In this document: one piece after another, positions 10,538 through 21,795 of the stretch
Numbering within the stretch: the first letter of the stretch is position 1
How the letters are laid out: each line of letters starts with the position of its first letter
From: Adiantum capillus-veneris
Lineage: Eukaryota > Streptophyta > Polypodiopsida > Polypodiales > Pteridaceae
Length of the DNA stretch: 64,000 bases
NCBI GenBank assembly: GCA_014529385.2
Contig: CM043953.1
Coordinates: 78,969,338-79,033,337, forward strand
Direction: 5' to 3'
Notes under the pieces: generated by a model
Databases searched by the model: none
The model's input: the letters and a program-made list of their open reading frames with translations, nothing else
Told to the model about the DNA's origin: nothing
Translations under genes and position numbers: made by a program

Positions 10538-11919
10538 TGGTAGTACTAAATACTTTATTTTTACCCCCCTTCTATATATCCCCCCCCCCCTCTTTTGAAG
10601 CACTCATGGGACACTGACTCATAACATGCCACTCATGGCCGGTGGGACTAGGCCCTTGCATAAAAAAACTCTCCTAAAAATAAGCGTGAGTAAAAACATT
10701 GGGCTCTCATGAGGCGGCCTACACATCCTGGGCTGAGATCTCCCCTTGCAAAGTTTCTGTGCATCACTTGAAGATGCTTAACAGGAGGGCGGCTTGCCTC
10801 TCTAACCGATAACACTCAGGAAATGCAGCTCAACCTCTATAAATAAGGTGAGGGCGCACCTTGCCCCTCACTTAGCTCTGGAGTAGGTATTTCTTTCTTT
10901 TTTTTTCACTGGTGTCTCATCTTGCCAACATGGAGCTCGCAGCTCAAGTAACACAGGTATCTTACTAAGCTTAGGATTTTGTTCATGTAATGTTGCAATA
11001 CCTTGCATAGTAAGAGAGGAATGAAGTCGTCTAAGCTTTACACTGTGTACTTCTTGCTTTGCCTAAAGCACTTGAGCAAAATAATGGATTCTTTTACTTG
11101 CATATAATCCACTCAGAAAGTAGCCGATGCATAATTTCGACCACTGTACTGTGAGATTTTTTTGAGCCTTGGGACTGCTTGTGCATACAAAGCATCGGGT
11201 TTTTCTAGCATATCTTACTGACTGTACACTTGAAGGAATAGTGTTAGCATGGGATGGTAACTAGGGGCATATATGCCCCCATCTTCTATGGGCTGACATA
11301 ACAAGACATAACATCATGGTAATATGTGAGGGGCTCCTAACCTTGGACTGGTCATGGCACTTCTTTGGTAAGCTGTCGGGATCTGGTGACTCTTCATAAT
11401 TTATATGGTTGGCACCTCTTAGGCAATACTTAGCTGGAATACTTTGGTATACATCAGAGAATAGGGGACCTTTTTCTGCGTTTGTTTGAGAAAGGAACTA
11501 TGTGCAAAAATGCTGCAGGGAATTGCCGTCTGCTTGCTGTATCTAAATCTTGGCATAACTAGTTTTCTTCTCTCAAAAAAAACAGGGTTATTCTTGACCT
11601 TTATAATTACTGATGCACTGGGGTATTTTGCTAGGCCTAGGTACTATTGATGGCCTTGAGATCACTTGTGCATAAAAAATGACGGTTGGTGTTTTTTGAT
11701 TGAAAGTAAAACTGGCATAAAAGCTAGGGCTTGCCACAGTATGATGAGATGGCTCTATAAACAGCCACTGAGGGACTTCACCTCTGCTTAGATTATTATG
11801 TATGTGTGTATATGGTTGGGAGTGTGAGGGTTGGCTTGGCTTAATGGCCATCCTTAACATATGCTACATCTGGATATGGGCATTGCTTGACAGTAAAATG
11901 GCTCTTTGTCCCGATTATG
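10536..11919 (+). repeat. Pseudo-LTR (direct repeat B'), downstream copy
   Basis: Direct copy of 2844-4257. It stops at CCCGATTATG (11919), beyond which sequence switches at once to repeat A (AATATTCGACCATGAAC). It keeps the TATA-like box at 10838-10845 and the ATGGAGCTCGCAGCTCAAG start context at 10930. Confidence 0.85.
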
Positions 11920-12883
11920 TAAATATTCGACCATGAACATCGTTTTCAAACACTGTTGGATGATCGGCAAGTTTAGCAAAAATTGTCGTTGCTTCAGACA
12001 CGCTTTGGGCCACCAATTCACCTTGTGTAGCATGAATATCTATGCCATCACTCAATATATCCTCTTCTTCATGCACATCACCCAAAATATCCTCCTTCTG
12101 ACGGACATTGGAAGAACGTGCATTGACCCTAAGCCCTGTAGTGCCAGACCTTAATGTGTATCCTACTCCTAAAAGCAATAAACAATAAGAACACAACTAG
12201 TTTAGTGAGTATGTGGAGACAAATAAAAAGAACAAAAATAGCTTAATGTAGTTAAACTTAATTTGAGAGATACTTGTCCTGCCACGTTTAGATGGTGTAC
12301 GAATCATAATCTATCAACCATAAACAACAAAAATCTTCTTAGCAAAGACAATACAAATATAAACTTCAAAATTTCGGCAACATAACGGCGTAAAATGCAA
12401 ATTTAAAAAAAAAGATCCAATTCTCAACTTGATCACGGCAAGGAAAAATACAAATCCACTTTGACATTTGTATAGCTCTGCTCTACGACGAGTACTACAA
12501 AGAGTTGTGCAATATGAAAATGCATCATTGTAAGTGTTACCGTAAGTGTGTGTATGCATAATTGTTAATGTAAGTGGGTGTGTGTATGCATGATTGTGTG
12601 TGGCGCATGGGGTCTTGTATGCAAGTGTGTCGATGTGTGTGAATACAACTATGTATATGTGTGTGTGTGTGTGTGTGTATGGATGTATGTTACTATATGT
12701 GTGTGTATGCAAGTGTAATGTGTGTGTGTGTGTGTGTGTGTGCATGATTTTGTGTGTGTTTGTGCCTTATGTGCAAGTGTGTTGATGTGTGTGAATGCAA
12801 GTGTGTATATGTGTGTGTGTGATTGTTACTAAGTGTGTGTGTATGCAAGTGTAATGTGTGTGTGTATGAATGAGTGTCACTGT

Positions 12884-12923
<40 letters not shown>

Positions 12924-13083
12924 ACCTGCGCTCACCCGATCCATCGGAGGAGTTCGAATAGGAGCTCCATTGGAGCTCCCCCATGCCTTGAAAGGCATGG
13001 TGAGAGGGCAGCGCACGACCATTCCTTTCAAGGCATGGGGCTCCAATGGAGCTCCTCCAATGGATCGGGCGAGCGCAGGTAAA
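11920..13083. repeat. Repeat A, copy 2
   Basis: Same content and orientation as 1646-2822: a minus-strand gene fragment (12196-11924, including QKEDILGDVHEEEDILS), TG-rich microsatellites at about 12540-12920, and the foldback element at the end. It is joined directly to the end of the downstream pseudo-LTR. Confidence 0.75.
12921..13083. repeat. Foldback element with microsatellite-flanked ends, copy 2
   Basis: TTTACCTGCGCTCACCCGAT on the left is the near-perfect inverse of ATCGGGCGAGCGCAGGTAAA on the right. (TG)n precedes and (AC)n follows. Compared with copy 1 it has a longer loop containing a second CCTTTCAAGGCATGG inverted block. Confidence 0.8.
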
Positions 13084-13288
13084 CACACACACACACACAC
13101 ACACATACACACGTGAGTAGAAAATGTGCACACACACACACTCACACAGTACTTTCTCTTCTTCTACTCCTCCTTCTTCACAGCAAAACTCCACTTTCAC
13201 TTCACTCCACTTTCATCTAAATTAAAATGTGAGGCACACACACACAAACAGTAAAAATAATACGTTGTGTATTTACAAAAACACACAG

Positions 13289-13290
<2 letters not shown>

Positions 13291-13376
<86 letters not shown>
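13291..13376. repeat. (AT)43 microsatellite
   Basis: 86 bp of uninterrupted AT, flanked by ACACACAGTC on the left and (AC)n then GAGAGAG on the right. YIYIYI frames are artefacts. Confidence 0.95.
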
Positions 13377-13381
<5 letters not shown>

Positions 13382-13549
13382 CACACACACACACACATAC
13401 ACACACAGAGAGAGATAAATGGATGCATACATAATTTTACTAAAAAAAATACAACCTTTTTCACACACACACACACACACAGCCTTTTATGCTTGCATGG
13501 ATGGAGATCATCAATTTTTTTATTTATAAGAGGATATTGCTTATTTCAA

Positions 13550-16545
13550 AGGCGTTGCTGATGTTATTGTATTTGGGGTTATGAATGAATGTACAAAAAC
13601 ATTCCAACATGATACTCAACAATTTGATATGCCATAAATTTCAAGGGAGTTGGAGAAAGTTCACTTGTATGATCGTATTTCAATGGATGAGAAAGAGCCG
13701 GATCACTATGGAATGTTACTTTTACACATGTGTAATAGCACGGGTATGCTCATTGACAATTGTGTATCTTTGTGGAGTGGAACCAATGGATTTACATGTA
13801 GGAAACATAATGGGAATAGTGTGATTTGACTATATGCTACTCTCCGAAGCCATCATGTATCGCATAAAAAGTTTTATGTTTGGCCAATCGAACCCCAGAA
13901 TCTAACCATCGAACCTTATGTATTGACCTTTCATGTGGAGAAGAACATAAGCATGATAATCTCAGTCAAAGGGAAGAGAAGTTATCAGTATGTATGGATT
14001 TCAAACCGGCACCAATGTACATTGAAATGGTTGAGAAAAAATTATGGATGGCAAAGCTACAATATGACGCACCATTGGAAACTAAATGGAAAGCTTTCAA
14101 GAAAGTTATTTGTTCTTGTGCCGAAGAATGCTTTGCCGTAAAGCATCTCCATGGTATTAGCAAAGATAGATCACACAAAAGGTGGTTTGATAAAGAATGT
14201 CAAGATGCTCGAAAGTCCTTGATAAATCTTGATGCAACTATGGACAAAGACAACTATCAACATCATTTGCATACATACAAGGCATTGATTCAAAAGAAGA
14301 GAAGAAGATGGGAAGTAAAGCAACAACCTTCTCAAGTCCAAGAAAAGGCACGTGCATGTGGAAGATTTTGGAGAGACTTGAGGGGCAAGCAGGTTGAGAA
14401 TTTTGGTAACTTGAGTCTTATGGATATGTACACACATTGTAGGAAATTATATGAGCAACCAAGTGCTAAAAAAATACCATTTTATGGTTCACTCCCATGT
14501 ATGCCCTCTTTTTTTACTATTGAGGATGTATGCGATGGGCTTGAAAAGTTGGCCACTCACAAAGCAAGAGATCTTCAAAGTCTAAAGCCGGAGATGATCA
14601 AATGGACGGGAGATTTTACCCATGAGTGGATGTGTGATATGTTCAATCTTGCACTTTAACATGGTATTCCTTATGATTGGAGTACTGACTGGGTTAAGCC
14701 TTTGCAAAAAGGAGGGAATGTAAAGAATGTAAACAACTATCGGACTATAATGATTGGGTCTCTTATGGCAAATTTTTTTGGGTGTTTAATGGAGATGAAA
14801 TTGAGCGATTGGGCTAAAGAGAATGACAAGCGTGCAAAAGAACAAGCGGGTTTTTGTTGATGCCATAGCACCATTGATCGTTTTGTCACTCTTCGTGTTC
14901 TCATGGAGAAAATTTGGTTAAAAAGCAAGCAATTGTATTGTTGTTTTGTGGACTTTAAGAAAGACTTTGATATGAATCCACGTAACAATCTATGGAGAAG
15001 GATGGAAGAACTCCAAGTGCCACGTAAGTTCATGCGTGCAGTTTCTTGAATCTATGAGAAGGTGATTTGTCAATTGCACATGAGAAGAGAAATTTCAAAA
15101 AAAATTATAAGCACTATTGGGGTTAAACAAGGCTATCGCGTGCGCTTTGGTCTATGCATTGATCAATTGGAACAAATGGTACTTGCCTTTATGCAAGAGG
15201 AAGGCATTGAAGAGGTCACTATTTGCAATGCGGTTATCATGTTTTTGTTGTATGGATGATGTAGTGCTAATAGCACACACTTTAGAAGATGCACAAAAGC
15301 TTATGGTTGTCCTTGAGAACTTTTGCTTGCATAGTGGGTTGATTGTGAATGAATCCAAAACAAAGGTTATGCTTGTGAAAACCAACCATAAGGAGAAGCC
15401 ATGCATTGTGTACAACAATGAGACACTTGAAGTTCTTGAGAGATTTAAGTACCTTGTCCTTGAGGTTCTGTCCAGTCACAAGTGGCATGAATGTGCTATG
15501 CATCGTTTGGAAGCGGGAAAGAGAGAATATTATGCATTTAAGAACATGTGTAATGCGGAAAACATCAAGTGTTGGGTTCTCAAGATGTACCTTTTTGATG
15601 CATCGGTGACACTGGTTCTTCTTTATGCAGTTGAAGTGTGGGGAGAGAGCATCTCAAAGTCTACTTGGAAAGAGTTTGAGAATGTCCAAAAGAGTTTTCT
15701 TACAAACTTTCTCCAAGTTAAGACACAAACACCATATATGCTCCTACTTCTTGAGTCGGGATCTCTTCCAATTGAAGTTATGGGCATGGAAAGGGTTGTG
15801 AAGTACATGATAAAGATGCGTCAAAAACCCTCTTTTCGACTCCCTACATGAATTGCATGGGAAGCAAGCAAAAATTTTCAAAAGATGCATAAAAGAAAGA
15901 TCTTAAGCACTTGATGGATGCAGGACATAAAGAAGTGGTCTGGGAGATGGGATGCATTACACTTGCTACATGATGCTTCAATTAACTCCCAAGTGAATGA
16001 ATCTTTTCTACAATGCCAATGTATTACTGCTTGGGAGAACTCTGGGGTGTCATGCTTCATACATTACACCACTTATATTGCCCCAGCTATAAAACCATGT
16101 TCTTCGCTGAAAGAGGAAATTGTACTCACACTTACATGCTTGAGCATATCCCCCTGTTGGTGATACGCACTATCGCAGCCATTCGGCTTAGCTCCCATTT
16201 CCTTCGATGCGAAGACAGGGTGTTGGGGAAATGTAGAAGAGTCAAATCAAATGTGCACATTATGCTCACTCCAAGTTTGAGAGTCTGAATACCACACACT
16301 ACTAGAGTGCTCAGCTTTTGATCACATCCAAACTTGCTTCTCTCACATTTTTAGCCATGACTTAGACCTACACACTTTCCTCTCCCAACCATAGTGCGGG
16401 CTCTCCATTGAGACTCTCATCACCACATTTTTGGAGCATCAAGAGTCACTCATCAAGCATACACATACTACAACACATGTAACTTTGGTCCCATAGGTCA
16501 TATTTGACCTTTGAGGACGATAATAAAATCTATCTATCTCGCTCT
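13550..16545 (+). pseudogene. LINE (non-LTR retrotransposon): endonuclease, reverse transcriptase, C-terminal Cys motif, decayed
   Basis: Read across frames. The C-terminal part of an APE-type endonuclease is at about 13660-13950 (YGMLLLHMCNSTGMLI; KHNGNSVI then DYMLLSEAIMYRI; SNHRTLCIDLS). The SDH catalytic triplet of that family is SNH here. A linker and the RT follow: DLQSLKPEMIKWTG (about 14570), NYRTIMIGSL (about 14740), motif A CFVDFKKDFDMNPR (about 14945), motif B region GVKQGYRVR (about 15118; PLSP lost) and motif C CMDDVVLIAH (about 15248; FADD/YADD in intact copies). After the RT come VNESKTKVML and a long C-terminal region ending in CTLCSLQV...YHTLLEC (about 16255-16310), the Cys/His motif typical of plant LINEs. 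The element ends near AATAAAATCTATCTATCT (about 16523-16545). Several stops and frameshifts make it inactive. Confidence 0.85.
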
Positions 16546-16608
16546 CTCTTAACCTCTCTCAAAGTGTGTGTAAGTGTGTGTTCTTTGTTTACGCATGTCT
16601 GTGTACAT

Positions 16609-16616
<8 letters not shown>

Positions 16617-16669
<53 letters not shown>

Positions 16670-16670
16670 T
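16617..16670. repeat. (CT)n(CA)n compound microsatellite
   Basis: A (CT)n run from about 16617 passes directly into (CA)n, followed by a TGTGTGTG block at about 16689-16710. It lies just after the LINE 3' end. Confidence 0.9.
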
Positions 16671-16788
16671 TACACATATACACACAATGTGTGTGTGTGT
16701 GTCTCTGTGTGTGGGAGAAAGAAACAAAGAGGGGAAGGGAACATGAGAGAGAGGAGAGGGAGGGAGCATATTTGGCTCTCCCCCTTCT

Positions 16789-16794
<6 letters not shown>

Positions 16795-16843
<49 letters not shown>

Positions 16844-16863
16844 GGGGGGGGGGGGGGGGGGGG
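16795..16863. repeat. (GT)n(GA)n(G)23 compound tract
   Basis: (GT)n about 16795-16829, then (GA)5, then 23 consecutive G (16841-16863). Confidence 0.9.
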
Positions 16864-16939
16864 TGCGGGTATACCTGTTTTGCTGAGAGCACCGAAACTT
16901 AGATCTACAAATTTGAATTTTTGGTGCTCTTGAATTATT

Positions 16940-17058
16940 TTTACAAGGTTGACATCACTATAACAAAGACTATAACGATGCCTATATTGACATTGAGACT
17001 TTTCCACATTTAAGTGTGTCACTACGAGCGTCGCTACGCTAAAGAACCTTTTGTAGTG
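16940..17058 (-). mobile_element. CACTA-type (En/Spm) transposon terminus
   Basis: Read on the minus strand from 17058: CACTACAAAAGGTTCTTTAG, then GCGTAGCGACGC and CGTAGTGAC. CACTACAA-type ends with subterminal GCGACGC-like repeats are typical of plant CACTA elements. The element would extend towards lower coordinates, but I could not find the opposite CACTA end, so this may be a non-autonomous or truncated copy. Confidence 0.55.
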
Positions 17059-17258
17059 GAGCCTTCCAAACCTTCTTCCAATAAGCACATAATTGCTAGG
17101 TCTATCGCTTTTTGGAAGATTCTTCTATCGTGCACATGTCAAGCTGCAAACTACGCTTTCCACCTATGATATGCATACTAGCCACATCGGCTATAGATGT
17201 CTCTTCAATTCACTCACTCTTATCCAAATATCTTTGAGCTTCTATAGCACAAATTTCA

Positions 17259-17920
17259 ATATGCGTATTGAGAATTGCACCTACTATCCTATCAATATCA
17301 ATATGCATATTGAGAATTGCACCTACTATCAATATCACGAACACAATGAATCCAATCATATGCAACTCCAAGAGATTGCACTTTATCATACACCTCCTCT
17401 AAACATGAATTATCAAGTTTAGGATCAATGTGCCACATTGTGGTCTCTACATCACAAATTCCTACTAAATAAGGAGTCTATAGATCCTCTAATTCATCAC
17501 CTTGTAGATCTTCAAACACATACTCTTGCACATTTCAGCCTTGTAAATCATATATACCCAAGCCATGAAAATGTTCATGTACATCCACACCTTGTGAACC
17601 CTCAAGCGCATAAAGATCCTCTAAATACTCATTCATTTCCAACCTTGTAAGTCCTCATCTGTATCCAAAATGTGTAAATATTTATGCATTTTTTTGACGT
17701 TGTAAGTCTCCAATTTCAGCCGTCCGTAAGGGATCCGCAAATTTAAGCCTTGAAAAGACATCTTCTTGATCATCCTTATCTTGTAATATCCTGCCATTCT
17801 CAAGCAAGTAATCATCAATAGTAGTTTCAAGCGTAACCCAAATCTGCTTGCAAACCTCTACATAGGTAGGCACATTCACACAATCCTTACCATCTTCATA
17901 CATGCTTGGATCTCATCATT
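17259..17920 (-). pseudogene. Degenerate ORF of unknown function, possibly gag-like
   Basis: The minus strand reads MYEDGKDCVNVPTYVEVCKQ (17903 downward), then IDDYLLENGRILQDKDDQED, then with stops through EYLEDLYALEGSQGVD and VFEDLQGDELEDL. It is acidic and contains repeated EDLQG/DLQG segments. A 35-40-bp tandem duplication (AATTGCACCTACTATC units, 17259-17335) lies at its end. I do not recognise a family. It has at least four stops. Confidence 0.25.
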
Positions 17921-18462
17921 CTCGGATGACACCAACCTTCACCCCCGGCTTTAACCTTTCTCCATCTATGCAAATTTTTTTGTTGACGCTTTTGGGCTTG
18001 CTCAATAAAATCTTGGATCACAAACCTATCAAACTTTAGAATCTTCTTCTCTTTTGGCACCCATGCAACTCTAGTTCCTCCTCATAGCACTCGAAGTAAC
18101 CTATTGGATTGTATCCATAAAAAACACTCCGATTATAAAAAACAAAGCATTTGGATTTTTCAAGAGTCAACTACTGGAGCATCTTTCGCTTCCAGATTTT
18201 TGTCCTTCAAATTTTCTTTCTTCATTGCTGACTCTGACACTTGAAATTATTTGTGTTATTCTGCTCTTGAAATCCACCCACTATAAATCCCAGCTCTTGA
18301 TTTTCAAATCAGTATCCAAATTTTGGTTCATATTCTAAACTTGACTTGCATACTATACTGTAAAATAGCATCCATTAGCCCCAGAAGTTACTCCATCTCT
18401 TGGCTTGTTGACATGCCTGGTTGCATCTACACCGCTCATATTTGCATTGTGCTCACCAAAAG
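17921..18462. other. No gene recognised
   Basis: AT-rich sequence between the degenerate ORF and an LTR-like fragment. The minus strand has short frames only (for example PGVKVGVIRE near 17950). Nothing further can be supported. Confidence 0.5.
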
Positions 18463-18835
18463 TATGTCAAAGTACACAGTTCTCCAGGGTCGATTGGGAA
18501 TACTCCTGGCTTCTAGCTATAGACGAATAAGCAATGGATACAACCAAGTGAAACAAGTTTATACAGGGTCACATTTGAGGTTGATAAGAAGAAATATTGA
18601 TGCTTAGAGAGCTAGCATGGAAGAAAATCACGAATCGAAACACAAAGAAATGCTAAAAACGAATTGAAATGAGATATCAACACTTAATTGATCCTAGCAA
18701 CCAGTAGATACTTGTAATTTTTTATACCTGAAAAGCCCTATTACAATTTGGCTGCATACGCTGACATTGGTATGCCTTTTGATTTGCAAACCTTAATCCA
18801 AAATCTCGAACCTGATGGAAGCAATTCCTAATAGA
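18463..18835. repeat. LTR-like fragment related to the 24.7-kb gypsy LTR
   Basis: It starts TGTCAAAGTACACAG-TTCTCCAGGGTC and shares the ordered blocks CTCCAGGGTC, GGCT(T)CTAGCTATAGACGAA, ATTGATGCTTAGAGAG, GGTATGCC and GATGGAAGCAATTC with the LTRs at 24744 and 32893 and with the fragment at 20096. It is diverged and has no internal domain beside it. Confidence 0.6.
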
Positions 18836-20095
18836 TAACAACAAATCCCGCATTCTACTACTCTCCTACTCTTTGTTCTCTAGATTTTCCCTTTTGTGCT
18901 CTATCCAATGGAGTTTTTCCTCCTCTCTATTTTGTAGAACACATGCCTCTTTGCTCCTTCTTAATCGGTCTCTATTGCTCCTTCTATCTTGCTATGTTGT
19001 GGAAAAAATTTCTTCCCTCTGCTCAATAATCAATGTTGTCGAGAGAGAGATCTCCTAGTACTGCTTTGAATTGCCTCAATCCTTGGTGTAAGCCCCCAAG
19101 AGAGAGTGAGAGAGACCTTTTCCCGTGACCTCGAGATTCAGAGAACACAAGATGAAGAGCTCTCTTCTTCACCACGACCTCCTTTGCTTGTTGTTCCCCT
19201 GTGACATCACCCTTTCCTTCCTCTCTTGCGAGATCGTGAAGAGCACACGATAAAGACAAACCCCTTCTCAATTTCAAATTCTCTCCCTTCTTGCATGTCA
19301 TCTTCTTCTCTTTTTGCTCTCACTCTTCAAGATTTGAAGCATCAAATGGAGTGCCCTTTTTTCTACCTTGTCAGGGAAGTTCCTCCCCTGTTTTTTTTCC
19401 CTTTATTTCTTCCTCCTCTTCTCTTTTAGGACAAAAGAGGATACTTATCAAAAGCAAATAGGTGACTTACAAAATCTTGTTTGTTAATGATAACCTAGCT
19501 TGTACCATACTGATATTATTTGATTGGGCACATCCTCATCTCCAATTCACCTATGTTTATGTTTATGAGAAGATATTTTCAAATCATACATATTTCCTTT
19601 AAGAAAGTCGTGGCAGGAAATTTTCCAAAATAAAGAGAATATTCTGCAATTTTACACTATGTTTTGTAGATTTCAAATGAATTTTTTCCTTCTCCCTCTC
19701 CTCTTAATTGGTTTTTTTTGTTTTGTCAACTTGCTTAAGGCTACATTGAGACACACTTCTCTCAAACTATGAGTGGGCCATACACACTCTCACTCATGCT
19801 ATTACTATTATTATTTGGCTTTACTAGGTAGGGTTGAGGGCTTGAATATGTGAAACATAGGGTTAATTTCTCAAGGCTTTGCTACTATTTCTTTTTTTGC
19901 TCCTTAGATCATCTAATATTAACCTTTTTTTCCCAAACTCACAATTGTGAGTGATTTTCTTATAGTGTCACAAAAGAAAATTACAAAGCAAGCTCAACGT
20001 CATGTGGAGCCTTGAGGGACACAAGATTACATCAGATCTTAATCAAAAGTACCTAGTAGAGTACTATTACCAAATCCACAAACCTTTACACTACA
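18836..20095. other. No gene recognised; CT-rich stretches
   Basis: Pyrimidine-rich blocks (about 18850-19000 and 19270-19430) could be promoter or U3-like continuations of the LTR-like fragment. No conserved protein motif was seen in either strand. Confidence 0.4.
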
Positions 20096-20460
20096 CGGTG
20101 TGGAAGTGCATGGTTTCTCTAGGGTCGAGTGGAAAAGCGTCAGAGTTTCAAGTTGTAGACGGATAGTTAGTGTAGCCTCAAACCAAGGGAAACTAGTGCA
20201 AATAGGGAGAATTTAAGGGTGAGTAAGAGAGTTTAGAGAGTATTTTGAGAGAGCCATACATATTTGGGATTAGGATTTATGGTTAAATCAAATTAAAAGG
20301 AGATAAGGACACTTTAATTGATACTTACAACCAATAAATTGTTTGAATAGTTGTATCTAAAACTCTTGATACAAAACAATTGCATACGCCATCGTTGGTA
20401 TGCGTGCTAATTTGCAAACACTTAATCAAAAATCCCAACCCGATGGAAGCAATTTGTAAT
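20096..20460. repeat. Second LTR-like fragment of the same family
   Basis: TGTGGAAGTGCATGG-TTTCTCTAGGGTC, then AGTTGTAGACGGATAG, TTGATACAAAACAATTGCATACGC and GATGGAAGCAATTTG align in order with 18463-18835 and with the 24.7-kb LTR. It is older or from another subfamily. A (GA)n run follows at 20742-20780. Confidence 0.55.
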
Positions 20461-20740
20461 TGCCAAGTAAATTCCACCATGTACAACTTCTTTGCTGATG
20501 AGTTTCCAAAATTTTCCTCTCCGTCAAGTTTTGTTTTCTCTCTATCTTGTAGATCCCATCCTTGTTTGACACCCTTCTTGCTCCGTCTCAAATCCCTTCT
20601 CCTATCTTGGTTTGCGGCGGGTTCCAAGCAAGAGAGAGAAAGATTTCTCAAAACCCAGCTTACCTTGGCTTTACTGATGTCTAGTGAAATAGAGAGAAAC
20701 TCCTTCTCTTGATTTTCCCTTATCTCTCCTCTTCAAGCTA

Positions 20741-20782
<42 letters not shown>

Positions 20783-21041
20783 CCCTTTGTATGCTTTTCT
20801 AGCTCGAGAGAGCTTAAAGGAGGCGTGTGATGACAGTCTGCCCCATGGATGAAGAGATTCTCTCTATAGTACAAGTTACGATATTGGCCCAGACTCATGA
20901 TCAATCACTTGCTTAATCCAATGCACATAACGGCTATGCTTGACTTGCTAAGCAAGATGCGTTGCGGCTGGATCTCCCTTCGATGCAAGCAAAGACCTTA
21001 CCATAAATCCTAAAATAACAATTGCTATGCGATGAAGCAAC

Positions 21042-21795
21042 TGTTAGTAAATAAGACGTAGCTAAATAGATAATTGAGTAGATTACTTAATGGAGAGAGA
21101 CAGATTTATATACACGAGATTATAGAGTAGAGAGAGAGAGAGAGAGTACACACGATATACGTGGTTCACCCAATGTGGGCTACGTCCACGGGAAAGCAGC
21201 CACTCAATGGCTTTAGTACTTCAAAACAAGAAGTAGTTTACAAAGGGATTATACCCTTAATGGAGCTCCCGCCTTGCTTCACTCTCACCACCTCACACTC
21301 ACCTTGTAGCATCAACTTCACACTATGAAATGTGTGTAGAAATGGCCTCCTTTTATAGGCCAAAAGGGTTGCCCTCTCTTATGAGAGGCAGCCATGCGTA
21401 GCCGCCCTTGTGTGAAAAAATCCAAATCGGACCCTCCAATCCGCCCATGTGTGGCCGCCCTTGTGTAGACAAATCCGCTTTTGAATTTGGCCACCGGCCA
21501 CCAGCCATTGACTTCCGACCACCGGCCATCGGCCATTGACTACCGGCCACCGGCCAACCGACCGGTTGTTTTCCGACCACTTTCCGGCCGCCGGCCGGCC
21601 ATAATATTCCGGCGAAAAAGAATATTCCGCCCCCGAGGCCTTTAAAGTTGCCCCTGATTCTTGTCCGTGAAAATTTTGGTTTCCGGTGAGTGATTTTCCT
21701 TCACGCACGATGGCTTCTCCTCATAATGGGGGCCTTACAAATGTGCGCTTTTACCACAGAAAATTACAAGGGTAAATCAGGCTCCATACTTAACA
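21042..21795 (-). mobile_element. Solo LTR (minus orientation) with 5-bp target duplication GCAAC
   Basis: Bounded by TGTTAG...TTAACA and flanked on both sides by GCAAC (21037-21041 and 21796-21800). It is the inverse-oriented homologue of 38734-39537. It contains a TATA box (CTTTTATA, 21350-21357 = TATAAAAG on minus), a (GA)n run near the 3' end and a GC-rich block of CCGGCCACCGGCCA-type repeats at 21480-21600. There is no internal region, so it is a solo LTR left by LTR-LTR recombination. The superfamily cannot be told from the LTR alone. Confidence 0.85.

Larger units (their letters stand above)
2844..11919 (+). mobile_element. Penelope-like retroelement with pseudo-LTR direct repeats
   Basis: Two ~1.4-kb direct repeats (2844-4257 and 10536-11919) flank an internal region with an ORF1-like frame and a reverse transcriptase. 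Both direct repeats are preceded by a (CA)n run and begin TGTGGTAGTACTAAA. The RT has ATDITQCYENVPL, GIPMGFSCSPL and FRYMDDLLSIN motifs, which fit the Penelope/telomerase-like RT group rather than LTR-element or LINE RTs. No protease, integrase, RNase H, tyrosine recombinase or clear GIY-YIG motif was seen. Pseudo-LTRs, microsatellite junctions and complex tandem arrangements are known for Penelope-like elements, including the N-terminal-endonuclease clade (Chlamys/Naiad) reported in algae, spike mosses and animals. Assignment to a clade is inference. The copy is broken by stops and frameshifts. Confidence 0.65.

Noticed and set aside
13273-13561. YIYIYI-type frames on both strands
   Set aside because: Product of the (AT)43 repeat.
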